64,000 nt of DNA from Onchocerca lupi (Eukaryota; Nematoda; Chromadorea; Rhabditida; Onchocercidae): NCBI GenBank assembly GCA_028564675.1, contig JAOVVO010000385.1:1-64000 (forward strand). Direction: 5' to 3'. Position numbers and translations under genes: made by a program. A model generated the notes under the pieces. It saw nothing but the letters and a program-made list of their open reading frames with translations, did no database searches and was not told the origin of the DNA. Below, piece by piece: positions 49,401 through 62,778 of this stretch; the first letter of the stretch is position 1, and every line of letters begins with the position of its first letter.

Positions 49401-52384
49401 CCAAGCAACACCATAAAATTGATTGATTGAATTTGTAGAATAGTAAGCAAGAATTGTCAATGAGAAAGAAAATAAAATTTGTACATGAATATGATGTAGT
49501 TGAAAAACGAATTAAAGCATTGAAATTTCGAATTCAATCGATATTTCTAAAGATGATCAAAGTTAATTATCCCACCGTTTATCACAAGTTTATCAGACAT
49601 TGTCAAACATTTATCATAAATCACCGATATAATTAGGATAGCCATGCTACGACTATTCTTTTGTAATTACTTAAATTTTATCTTCAATTTTCACTTTAAA
49701 TTGTTTCCTCACAGTTCCTTCTTTTTTCCGATTAATCTTTTAATAGCTATTTTCAAGACTATCAGTCACAGCTAATATTTTTGAATTTTTTGGAAATTTT
49801 CCAATTTCGTCATTTCTTTCAAATAAGTTAGCATAAAGTTGCAAGTGAAAGAAAAATTTTGCAATTAAAAAATATTTAATTGTTTTGCTATTCCTCTCTC
49901 GTTACGTCTTTTGATATCTTTTTCGTAAAAACAATCTGAAAAATTATTTAATTGTTAATGTTAATGTTGAAGTAGGAATGAAATATTAAATATCTCGAAA
50001 ACGTGGCCCGAATTATAGTCGTTTTGAAGCGAACTTTGAGATTCAGCAAAGTGAAAAATGAAAAAAAGGAAGAAAAAAATGAAGATGATGGAAAAAAGAA
50101 ATAAAAATAAATTTACTTACTTCATTCATATTGTAAACACAGAAATCGAATGTTTAAGTATTATCAATCTATGCTTTAAAAATCATTTCATATTATTCAT
50201 AATAAAAATTATTATTTTAAGAATTTTGATAAAATCTAGCTTTACTCCAATATTATTTATTATCAAAAAAAAAAAATTTATTTTCAGATTATAAAAAAAA
50301 AATTATTTTCAAAAATTTTTGAGCTCATAGAATGTTTCCGATAAGAACAGGATTATTTTTAAAACGAAATTGTGCATTCATTTTTTATAAAATTAAACAA
50401 AAAATTTAATTTTATAAAAGAAAATTGAAAATTATATGAGGAACAATTAAAGTTTGAAACGAAAACCCAAGTATTTTTAATTAAATAACAAACGTTTCGC
50501 ATTTTTTCTTTCTAAAAAATGCTTTCTAAAAAATGTCGCACGAAATTCGTATCTTCTGAATTCCAAATCATCTCTATACAATTTTGTAACTTTTCATCAT
50601 ATCAATTCTATTTCGATAAATTAGATTGAATGGCGAAATTTTCATCTTTAACTTTCCTGCAAACTTTTGAAAAAAAAAGTACAAATTTTGCGGATTCAGA
50701 AATTCCGATCAAAACGTTTCACATCTACAATTATTTTCATTGAACACAAAAAAAAGTACCATGAAGTAGATTGACCTGGATATATTAATTTAATGCGAAG
50801 GAAGAAAGTACCATAAACATGCTCAAACTAACAAACTTGGTATATTTTGCGTTTTTTTGTAAAAATGCAGCCTGAAATACTCAAGTATTTCGAGTCGAGC
50901 CCAGTAAAGGGAAAAAGAAAAGCATGAAGTAGTGATTGCATTAGGCCATTGGCCCATTAACAATAGCAGTAGGAAGTAAGTAGGCTTAAATTATGATTTA
51001 GATAAGCCTAAGGCTAAATGCAAAATAAAGTTATTGTTTGCCATTAATCTTTGTAAAATGTCCAAAAACATTTAATCATTTCAATCACAAAGCATTACTA
51101 TCATTCTCGTTCTAAATTGCTTCGAAATATTGATGATTGGTTGGTTCCAGTATACTGATAATATGCCTTAACTCTCTAACAAAAATTTTCGAGCCAGAAA
51201 AATAAAAGTAAAAAAACAAGCCTTTCAATCGGAGACAAGTTTAAGAAGCCTTAAAACCTTTTAAATATAATTTACTGCTAAGTGATGATTATTTGCAAAT
51301 TTATGTTCCTGTCGAAATAATGAAAATTTTTGTTACTGATTGATTTGTCACTATGGCTTAGCCCCTAGCCTTAGCTTAGCCAAGAATTTCCGATTGAAAA
51401 GGACCTAGGCTTTTTTTTTTAAAAAATTCCCTCATAAATGATATGCACACTTTAATCTCAAATTATTTGATATGCATTTATATTATTCCTCAATGCTGCA
51501 TGTATAACTGCCAATAATAATTGGAATAATTTTCGAATAAATTCAAAGAATGAGATAGAAGCGAAGAGAAAAAGGACAAATATTCAAATTTAATCAAAAA
51601 TAAAAACTTTAACCAATTTTTCAATAATACTATTATAAAATGATAGATTTAAGTAATATTCTTTAGAATCCTACAGAATGAATTATTCTTTTTAGCCAAA
51701 ATTATAAGCAAAGTTTTCAAACTATTTCTAATTGGTTCGAAAAAAAAAAATCGCGAAATTCTGAAATATGATTTAATTGAGAAAATTGCAATAACGAAGC
51801 CTAAGCGTATTATTATTATTTTCTCCAATTTTACGCATAAACTTGAAAGTACTCATCCGGGAAAAAAAAAAGAAAAGAAATTTAAAGATCTTATTTTCTC
51901 CAATATTTCACGTAAAAACTTTGAAATTGTTCAAAAAGAAAACAAAAACTATCGTAGCATCTTTGGGGGCAATAATTTGCAATAAGACTACTGTAGCACA
52001 ATGAATGAATATTTATTTCACTTCAAAGACAAAAATTTTTGGCGCTTAAAAATTTTTGCAATTTAAAAAAGAAAAAAAAAGAAATCATTAATGTTTTAGA
52101 AGTTTTGCAATTTGTCTCTATAAGTTTAATGACATTGATAGAAATAATATAATATAATAAAATAATGAAAGAAAAAAGACATTTGTAATATTTCTGTTTA
52201 TTAGTTTGCGTCAATGGCGCTTACATCAATGATTTTTCGGGTTATTTTCAGGTAAAAAGAATAATCGATTTTTTGAAGTGGCCTTCAAAATAAAAAAAAA
52301 AAAAAGAAAAAATGAAATTATTACCAATGTTAATTACTTTTTGCTCAATGAATATGTCATTATCGTTTGCCTTTTTACTCCTTT

Positions 52385-52405
52385 TCAAGTGGTCACATCA
52401 AGTGG
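52385..52405. promoter_or_regulatory. Paired NK-2-type sites
   Basis: TCAAGTGG occurs at 52385-52392 and again at 52398-52405, matching the NK-2 class homeodomain consensus (TYAAGTGG). The pair lies within an unusually mixed-composition patch. Function is inferred. Confidence 0.35.
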
Positions 52406-53954
52406 ACATACCGCTAATAACTTGTCCTCACCTTCAACTGACAACCACTTTAATGGCCATTAATTGTTTCTTTTCGTTTTTCAGTAGTTGGAATTTTTCT
52501 TTTTTTTTTTTTTTTGCAAAATTTCCATAGATAATTTTACCGAAATCTAAAAAATGTTAATTTAGGATTGGAATTTAAATTTATACTCATTATACTTCAT
52601 TGTCAAAAACTATTTCCAATAGCAATGATTAATGGTTGATTGGAATTTTTGGAAACCGACACTGTAATGATATTCACTTATATATTAGCCAAAAAAAAAA
52701 AAAAAATTAAAATTAAAATTTAGATTTCCACAGAAATTTCATTGAAATCTTAAATGTTGATTTAGAATTGAAATTTAAGCCTAAGTTTACATCACTTAAT
52801 TGGCAAAACATGTGAGATCTTCTGAAAGAACAAAATTGTTTCAAATTTATAAAATTTGAAAATATTCGGTAACCACTGCAATTCGATCGTACTAAAATGG
52901 TCAGAAACATTTTGCAAAATAGCGAGTTTACTAGATATTTTTAAATTTTTAAGGTTACATCATTGAAAACATTCAAATAGAGCAATTTTGGACAATTTGC
53001 GCTCAATTAATCGCATTAATTCGACAAATTTAAAAGCAAATATAAACGATGATGTAAAACTTTTCCCAATAATTTAATTTAAAATTTCAAAAATTTAAAT
53101 TTATTCAAAAAAAAAAGAAGAAAAAACAGAGTGAAATTATAACTGATCGATCAGTTACAGAAAGAATTTTGAATGCGCGTTTTTCAAATCTCAAACAATA
53201 GTAATAAATTCTAGAAAAAAAAAAATATTCCGATTAAAGCAAAAAAAAAAAAAAAAAAGGAATAATAATGATGAGATTGATGAATAAATTTGTAATGATG
53301 AGTGGTACTAATGACCATTAGATGACCCAAATTGTCCAAACCATACAGAACTAATTTCTTAAAAAATTAATTAGCCAGAAAATCGAACCCGTTATTACGA
53401 AATATTGATGGGTTATTTCAAGGTAATGGAACGATAAAACAGGTAAAAAAGGAACAACGGATAACAAACCATTTAACACTTATTCGAGTTTCAAAATAAC
53501 CACCGAAAAGTTCAAATAGTTCAATGACTCTAAAAAAAAAAAAAAAAAAAATTGGCTCAAAATTTGTCGATTACAAAAAAAAAAAAAAAAAAAAATTAAG
53601 AATTGTTTTGTTATCACATTTGAGTCAGAAAATTTCCTCAATTCAGTCTAAAAAGAAAAATTCATCATTTATAAATTTTTTAATTCAGAAGAATTTCCAA
53701 CATTTACAACTTATCATCAATCAAACAAAATGTTTGATGATAAAGCCTGAGCACTGAAATATATCATATTATCTGACTTGCATGTAACCTAAAACCGAAA
53801 ATCAGTGCTGCTTATTGGAACTTGACACTAATATTGACGTTTTATCATATATCACTTACGTAAATAATCATTTAAAAATATCAATTTTAATCATAATAAA
53901 CGATAATGATTGGAATGATAATAATATTGATAGGCGTAATAATATTTCAATTAC

Positions 53955-54180
53955 CGTAACTCTTAATATTTCTCTATTTATTGCTAAAAAAGAAATAGTT
54001 TCATTAATTTTTGTGAATAATAATTGAAGATTAGAAAATTCTAGAAAAAAAAGAATCCAAGAAATATAATTTCGAGAAATGAATAAAAATGAAAATAACA
54101 ATTGATGGAAGATAATCAAAATTCATTTAACTCTTAATATTTCTGTAACTCTTAATATTTCTCTATTTATTGCATTTTAT
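53955..54180. repeat. Repeated 30-bp block
   Basis: GTAACTCTTAATATTTCTCT followed by ATTTATTGC occurs at about 53957 and about 54144. A shorter copy, TTAACTCTTAATATTTCT, lies at about 54127. Confidence 0.85.
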
Positions 54181-54392
54181 CATTATCATTTTATCATTAA
54201 CATGATAAGAGTATCACTGATTTCAGATTATTTAGACAACTGTTTATTGACCGAAAATCGGGAACATTCATCGGCAAGATCGAGTAGACATGAAAAGTTC
54301 AATTTATTAAACATTTATTATTATTATTATCACAGTTTTATATAAGTATTTTATCGTACGACAAAGACTAAATGATCATAAATCATGCTTAA

Positions 54393-54610
54393 TTAGCATC
54401 AAATAATTGTAAAATATAAGATTTATCGTTATTTATGCTTATATTTTTTCCTAATTGTTAATTAAAATTACAAAAATTACTTAAAACTTCAATAGGTATT
54501 TAATTAACATCCATCAAATAATTGCAAAATATAACATTTATCTTTATTTAAATTTATGTTTTTTTTCCTAATTGTTAATTAAAATTACAAGAAATTACTT
54601 AGCATTTTGA
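54393..54610. repeat. Tandem duplication, about 120 bp x 2
   Basis: CATCAAATAATTGTAAAATA ... CCTAATTGTTAATTAAAATT is repeated in order at about 54398-54490 and 54513-54605. A more degraded third copy lies near 54755-54820. Confidence 0.8.
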
Positions 54611-55329
54611 GTGATATTTATATCTTGCAATATTCATAATTTTTATATTTTCATTCTTTAGTCTGATAACTTTTTTATCACTCTTGCTTTAAATCTCATA
54701 TTAATTTTCGTAGCTGTATTTTTTGACTCAATATGCTATTTCATGATAACAACTAAATAATCTTAAACTGTTATTAATTAGCATAATTACAGAAATTACT
54801 TAAAATTTCACTAATATTTTTACCTTTACTATTCACCATTTCATATTTTCACTTCTTATTCTGCTAATTTTTTTTATCATTTAAAATTATTTTCACATTC
54901 TCATCATATCATTTTTCGTTGTTTTAATCATTTATTTATTTTTTTTAGCTCAATTATTGATTTCTTATCGTTTTTATATTTTCATTTTCATTTTCATTTT
55001 TTTTTTTTTTTTTTTAAATTAAAGAATTGCAATAAATGATGAAAATTTAAAACAAATCAGATAAGGAAATGAATGCATTTATTCATATTACAGTAATAAT
55101 TTGTATAATTTTTTCGCTGTTGAATAAACAGCAATTGAAATGAAAGAATTAATCATAATTGGAAGGAATTGAATGAATGCATGAATGAACTAAATGAAAT
55201 AGCAAATTGAAGGGAAATCAAATATACCTGAACGATGAAATTGTCGTAACATTATAATAGTAGTAGTAGTAATAGTTGATGTAAATTATGATAATTGAAG
55301 AAATTTGAGGGATCGAAAAATGACCGAGA

Positions 55330-55392
55330 AGGAATGGAATTGATCAAATCAAATGGAATTGATCGAATCAGATTGAATTGATCGAATCAATT
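55330..55392. repeat. Short tandem repeat of GGAATTGATCGAATCA
   Basis: Three to four copies of a 16-18 bp unit (GGAATTGATC + AAATCA or GAATCA). Confidence 0.75.
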
Positions 55393-57317
55393 GCGACGCA
55401 AAAGTTTTTCGGTTCTCGAAATACCATGAGCAACTAATTCCATCATTGGAAAACAGGTAAGATGGTAATGAAGATTTGCGATATAAAAGAAGAAAATCAT
55501 TTGAAATGAAGGAACGATTAAATTGATTACCATATATTAGATGAAAAGAAAGATGATCAATTAAGAGATCAATCAGAATTTTCAAACGGATTACCGTAGT
55601 AAGGAAAAGACTTAGCATTGGATTAAACTTCTAGTAAAAATTAGAGTTTCGTGAAATTTGTTTCGTTTAAAAAAAAAAAAATAAAATCTCTTGATGCAAA
55701 AAGAAGATCGAGAAATAAAGAACGCTTTTTTTAAATTGTTTCATAAATAGTGATAATTAATTCGTTTTTTTAACAGGAAATAAAAAAAAGAAAAAACAAT
55801 TCAAAATACTTAAATGAAGTGATGAAATTAAGGAATTCCTATAAAAAATTAATATGAAAAATAACATAAAATCTGTGAAAAATTTACTAAACTTTGAACT
55901 TTTTTTTTGGAGAATTATAACCAAATTGCATTTTTTTATTTCGGAAATTTTGAATAAAATGGAGTTTGAATAATTTTTTGAAAAATCAAAAGAAAGAGTT
56001 ATAAATGTAGCGAAAATTAAAGCTAATATGTAAATTTGAAATTATATTTATATTTTCAATAAATTTTATTTACTATTTTTCTTCATCATTAATTCCATTT
56101 TTTTTCTTTTTTTTTTTTTTTTTTCATTTTAAATATTTGAAAAGAAATGAAAAATAGAAGGAAGAAGAATACACGTGCTGCTAAAGATTTACAAATTACA
56201 ATAAACAAGATACATGTAAAGCAAGTGTTTTTTCGCAAAATAACAATTATTAGCCAGAGAAAAAGTTCAAAGGTCAAAGCAATTCGGATTATATAATCCG
56301 TTGTGATGAAAGGGATAACATCGCCGACATTAAGTAAACGACATGAAGTTATTATCAAATGCTGAATTATTGCTTCGTAATTTTCAATCTTCTAATTGAT
56401 GAGAAATTGATTGTAATGAATTCAAAATCGATAATTATGTGAAAATTTTGAATGAATCGAATGATTTGAAAAGATGTCCGAAAATTAATGGCATGTTTTT
56501 GAAGATAAATAAATCTATTTATTGGAATTATTTAAAATTATTCAAAAATTAAAATATTTTATGGAGATTAAAATGATCAGCTTTGATCAATGAAATATGT
56601 TAATTATTTATTTAAATATTCATAGAGAAGGAAATTAGAATTGACCTGAATATCCTTATTCTTCTATCATTCCAGGTTACTACTCTTTGCTTATATTTAC
56701 TTGTGATAATTGAAAAATTTTTTTTCCAAACAGATTAAGTTAAAAATTTAATTTTTTTTTATTACCAAAAATTTCCAATAGTTAGTATTTTTACAGATTT
56801 ACGACAGCCAAAGTGAAATGTAAATTTGATTAAGACAATTGCATAGTTCGATTGATCGATCATTTGATTGATCGATTGATTGAATGAATGAACGAAGGAG
56901 ACTTTTGTTTGCGAAAAAAAAAAATTATTGTTTATCTTTTAAGCAAATTATTACTAATAAAATGGTAATGAGAAATTAAATTATGCAAAGGGAAAAATTC
57001 ATTTAATCTACGAAATATTCTAACGATATCTTGACGATATATTTCTTGCAAAATTTAATCTATTTAAATGAAGGAAACATGCATGCGTCACAAATAAAGC
57101 AGTAATTACGCAAATTATAATTTGTTTGCGAATTTATTTGCGAAGTACAAATTTTTATCATTTTTGCACGAATGTAATAATAAATCTAAATGATAGATGT
57201 GAAAAGTAAGAAGAATTCATTTCACTAAGTAAATATATATAGTTCCATTTTTTTTTCTTTTTCTTTTTTTTTTTTCGTTTTAATAAATTTCTGTTTAATC
57301 AGCTGCTTCAATTGGAG

Positions 57318-57366
57318 GATGAATGCATGCAGTAAGAGAAGCATATGCATGCTTGCATGCATGCGC
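57318..57366. repeat. Cluster of GCATGC palindromes
   Basis: Contains AATGCATGCAG, ATATGCATGC and TTGCATGCATGCGCAAAT within 50 bp: overlapping ATGCAT/GCATGC palindromes in an otherwise A/T-rich area. GCATG is also a Fox-1-type RNA motif, so either a DNA or an RNA role is possible. Confidence 0.6.
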
Positions 57367-58515
57367 AAATGTATGTTTTAATAAATTCTGCAAAAAGCAT
57401 TCAAGCGCAAATGCATTTTTCAATAAATTTTGCATCAAATTTATTAATTGATCGTATCATTTAAACTATGATAGAGCAAAAAGTTTTTTTTCTGCTCTTT
57501 TTTCTGTTTTATTTTTTTTCTTTTTGCAACTTATGATGAAAAGATATAATGCATGTGTTTATGAAGAAGAAACGAAATTTAGATCAATTATGCTTGCAAT
57601 ATTTCATCAATTAATTAAAAATATCTCATTAATCTTCTGATCAAATATTTCCGAACAAATTTTTGATCTTTCATATGTTTGCGATCAAACTTAAAATATG
57701 AAATTGCACGAAAATTATACTGAAATTATAAACAAATATGTCTGTATACTAAATATTGATTTAATTAAATTCAATTAAATATTATTAGATCATTTAGATT
57801 ATTATTATTTTTTTTAATGCTAGCTATTTGGAATAGGCAATATTTTTCCATTATCTCAAAATACTTTTTTCATAGTTAAATCATCAGATATATTTGATGA
57901 TTTTGAAATATTCATAAATTTCGATGATATTAGCAATTTTCCGAATAATATTTTTATGGTATCAATCAATTATTGTTATTATATGATTTAAAAATTCAGT
58001 TGAATTTCAAATGATAATAAAATTTAACGAGAACTAATCAATATATTTGCTTTGATAAAATTAATCAAAAATTTGAAAGAGAAAAAAAAAGAAAAAAAAA
58101 ATCAAATTAAAGTAGAAGAATGGGACTATGTAAACTGAAACTGAATTGAATTATGCCATAAAAAAAAGATAAATCAATTGAAATTCAAAAAAAAAGATAA
58201 AAAGAAAAAAAATTGAAAGTACATTATAAAAAATTAATCGATTTTGAGAGCAAAAGGTAAGTCAATTATCAAAAATAAAATAAAATTACGAAACATTTTC
58301 ATTGTGTTCAAATTTTTATTTTTAATTTGAATTATAATATACAATTTTTGAATCAATAAATTTCGAAGGTATAGATTATCACCTGAGACTTAGTTTTTGT
58401 GATTTTCCGTATGTATGAACTTAATTTCAACTTCTTTAAGAGTTAAGTTATATTCTAAGAAAAAAAAAACAAACAATTAGAAGCCTTTTATATAAATCAG
58501 TAGCTAAACGAAAAA

Positions 58516-58625
58516 TGATAAATGATAATAGCAATTCTGATAAGTGATAATAGCAATTTTGATAAGTGCTAAGAGCAATTTTTAACGATTATTAATCAAG
58601 ATAAGTGATGATAGCAATTTCATAA
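58516..58625. repeat. Short tandem repeat, GATAAGTGATAATAGCAATT
   Basis: Four copies of a 20-27 bp unit with GATA cores. Confidence 0.8.
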
Positions 58626-60402
58626 GATTAATTATTAATAATTAAGAAGTAGATAATTACTTAATTAAGTATAAATGAACCTAACCTGAACATTAGAAGC
58701 GGAAATTGTTGAATTTACGGGTATCGATGAATAAAATATAAATTCGCCATCAAATCGACCGATGAGATGGATGGGCAAGTCGTTGGATGAAGAATTGATC
58801 CAATGAATATAATAATTGATGTAGAAGGAGGAGTGGCAATTTAAATGTCACCATAAATCTGCTAATTAATTTGTTCATTACGTCAAATTAATTATGATGA
58901 TGAAAACTAGATGCAGAATTAATATCAAGAAGAGTTTGCTAATTATGCTAATTTCTAATATAATAATATTAACATTTTTAGGATGTATGATGAATAGCAA
59001 ATGATCGAGATTGCTTCTCTCCAATCCTAATTAATTTAATTAAAATCATCAAAATTAAACAAAAATTTATTTTTCTCGGGAATTATTCGTTTTTTTTTTT
59101 AAGAAATTATTAATTTTTTTGGGTACAATTTTTTTTTTTTTAAATGAATCTATGATTAGCTAAAAAAAAGATAAAAAATATCATTTGTTGGAAAATTTAA
59201 TAGTGAAAAGAAATTTGAACATAAAAACATCAATTAATATCCCTGAATCCATATTTTTAACGTGTTGCAATCAATTAAACATGATTACGAAATCATCAAA
59301 AATTAATTTATTGATTACGAAATCATCAAAAAATTAATTAGTTAATTATTATGCTTATTTGCTCACATAAAATTTCAATGCTACTAATCGCAAATATGCC
59401 TAATAATCGATTCTAGTAAATTATAGAATTTGATGAGAATTATTGAATATTACTGTCATCTGATGGAATCATAGATAATTTCCTGAAAAAAAAAAAAAAA
59501 AATATGTACCTTACGATATTATCCGGTACAAATGAATTAGTATTTATGAATTTTGGAGAGAAAAAAAAAGAAAATTACCTGGAATAAATGGAAAATTAAC
59601 ACCTCTAATTGAGCTCACAAGAGATTAAGGTAAAAAATAGTAATACGCTTACCTGTAATTTGAATTTCAAAATCAATGAACAAATATGAGCAAGACCGGT
59701 TTTTTTTCTTTTGTTATTATTTAGAGCTTAACTTAACCGCAAAAATGAACAATTAAAAATATCATTATCTAATCATTGATAGCAAATTTTTCCTAAAAAA
59801 ATTTGTTTAAATTTGATTTCAAATGAATTAATGATTATTTATTGACTAATTAATTGAAGCTCATTTAATCTTATTACAATCAAATTAAATCTCTCTTTTA
59901 ATTATATCGAATTTTCCAATTAGTAGAATTTAAAACCATGAAATTTGAAATTATGAATTGGAAAAAAAAAAGAAAAAAATTGAACAGAATCTCAGAGATC
60001 ATTTGAAATTATAGTCAGGATTTTTTAATGTCAAATTTTCGATAACTAATTGATCGATAAATTAATGAATTTATGATCTGAATATGTAATCGATTGATCA
60101 ATAATTACACGCAGCTCAACAAATGATCAACAATGATCAACACTATTGATTTTTCAAGTTTCAGAGTGATGATAATATTTTTTTGTTCAAAATTTCTCAT
60201 TCCTTCCTAATGAGCAAAATTATAAACTAATTGAAAAGTTAAATTAAAATTTCCACAAATTATTCTATTTTAAATTTTTAATAAATTTCAATTCAACTAT
60301 TGTCAATTCATGTGTCGCCATATTAAATGCCAAAACTAAATAGCCAACAACAATTGATATTTCAATAAAAGCATCACAAAATGAATGAAATTTTGAAAAG
60401 TG

Positions 60403-60445
60403 CAAGAGAGAGGGAAAGAGAGAGAGAGAGAGAGGAAGAGAGAAG
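60403..60445. repeat. (GA)n tract
   Basis: Imperfect GA repeat (AAGAGAGAGGGAAAGAGAGA...). Confidence 0.88.
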
Positions 60446-62760
60446 AAAAGATATGATTTAATCTAGGCTATAATTTTCGCCAGTTTTGATAAAAGTTGCT
60501 GTTGTAGAGAATGACAACTAATTATATTTCTAACTGCTTCAATATTTAGCCTAAGTGAGGCGTAGCAAATTTAGGTGCCAAGCCAATACAAGCCAGGACA
60601 ATTTATTCGGCCTTAAGACATAGGCTACAATTTATTTGATTTTAAGCCTTAGGTAAATTCGAAATTAGCTGCCTAAAGGTAATGAAATTAAATTGTTAGC
60701 ATGCATTCAATAATACTGCAATCGAAATAATTAATTTAATTTGAGTAAATTGAATGTAATAAATGCAAATTTGAAATTTCAGATATTGCATGATAAAAAA
60801 TCGATAATTGATTGTCGAAATTAGTTTTAGAACACAAAAGAAAAAGTTGTTGTTTGTTTGTTTACTCCTTTTTTTTTTCTTTTTTTCTACAAAAACTAAA
60901 TGAAAGCTTTTCAAAGCAGAAAAAATAATTTGTTTTTGCAATTTTTGAAAATAATTCAAATTTAATTTTAATTTTTAATTTTACTATCAAATAATAACTT
61001 TCTTGAATCAATTGCCGTACGAATTTGGATAAAGAAAGAAAAAAAAACAAACGTAATTTGAATATCTTGTAGTATCATCGCTGAAAAATATTTAAATTTT
61101 TTTAGCAATGCTGATAAGTTTTATCAAAAAAGTGTCAAAATTTTTAATGTTTTTATCAAATAAATCAAATCTTGAATTTAATTTAACCAAATAATTCAAA
61201 TCGTTGGATTCAAATTTACTTTAAGCATTTCAAATAATGACAGCAATAATTTTCTTTTAAATTTCATCATTTTAAATTTATAATTAGTAAACATTTTCGC
61301 AATTCTAATTTTTTATTGAAATAGCAATAATTTTCGCATTTTCATCGTTGCTGCCTATTTTTAGTAAAAATAATTAATAGATTTGTATCATATTTTGTAT
61401 CAAATATTCTCATTCATTCGTTATCCTTTTGATTCTGACAATTTAAATGATCTATTCGATTATTTGCTATAAGGGAGTAAAATTTAATGGAAATTTAATT
61501 TCTCTTGAAATTTCAACAATTTTAAATTGTTCATCGTCCGTGAAAAAAAGAAAAAAAGCCTTCTTTATTAGTTTTAATGAACATTGAGGGACAGGTGACG
61601 ATGTCATTATATTTGTTAAATATTCACCTGCAAACTTATCATATCATACTTATGCACCATCATCTCTTGGCATTTCCAAAATGAAACTGAACTTTCTATA
61701 TAATTGATAGTACTCATTGATATCAATAAATGATAACATATCATAATGGCAATTTATGAATAGATTAACTCAAATTTAAATGAGCTAAATAAATTAATGA
61801 TATGATATTATTCATTGATAATTCATTGATATTAGCATATATGGATATCAACTTCTTGAAAGAAAAATAAAAATAAAAAAATTGAAAAATACTAAAGCAA
61901 ATTACTTAAATAATGATAACATAATTACAGATTAACTCAAATTAAATGAATTAAAGAAATTTTGAAATATTTAAAAACAAAAATATTTATCGATAATTTG
62001 ATCAAAATTTTTTCTCTGATGCAACAAACAATTAAAAGCTAATTTTTTGGCAAAGAATTTTGATGTGAAATTTGAGGAGTTGATTGCTGTGTTCGCCAGT
62101 AAACAGGAAATTCTCTTTGGATTGGAAGAGAAAATTTGAAAAATAGTTTAATTATTGTCATTTCAAAGCTATTATTTGATCTAATTGACGAACTAAAAAT
62201 AAAACATAGAGAACATTGAATTTTTTGAAAATTTGGAGAAGAGTAAAAAATAATATTAAATTATCGATTTGAAAAGTGAAAATTTATTTATATATATATA
62301 TTTACAAGTCATGTCTTCAATTTACTTTCGTTCAAAAATTTCAAATAAAAAAAAAAAAAATTGAATTGTCCCAGAAGAATGAATAATTTGAACCATGATT
62401 GAAATTTAAATCTTCACCGAACTTTTTACTCCTAATTTTATTCATTTCGCAATTTTTGAAAGTGATAGAAATAAATCGATAATTTAATTAAAGATTTTGT
62501 TAAATTAAAAAAAAAAAAAAAGAGGAAAACTATCGAATATTTATTTCATTCTATTACAAATAAGAAATTATTATGAGAGCAATAAAAGTACATCGATAAG
62601 AAGGATGAAATGATTATTTTTTTTATCGCCAATACTGTTAGGATGAAAAAAAAAAAAGATTCATAAATAAATCAAACAAAAATTTTATTGAAAAATTTTA
62701 ACGTTAATATTGTTAACTTCTCGCACGAAACACATTTTGCATAAACAAATATGGCACGTT

Positions 62761-62778
62761 TCACGTATTATTACGTGA
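62761..62778. repeat. TCACGTA-TTAT-TACGTGA palindrome
   Basis: Perfect 7-bp arms with a four-base spacer. Two more ACGT cores lie within 60 bp (GGCACGTTTC upstream, GATACGTTAA downstream). Could be a bZIP or bHLH-PAS type site. Confidence 0.5.

Larger units (their letters stand above)
43600..53950. other. Gene-free, AT-rich distal upstream region
   Basis: No supportable gene. Besides the repeats listed separately, there are GC-richer patches that may be conserved elements: 48950-49110, 50880-51010, 51350-51415 and 52375-52460. Single-frame ORFs here are short and A/T-run based. Confidence 0.5.

Noticed and set aside
56837..56895. ATTGATCGATTGATTGAATG run as a regulatory array
   Set aside because: Simple-sequence GATT/GAAT slippage explains it.
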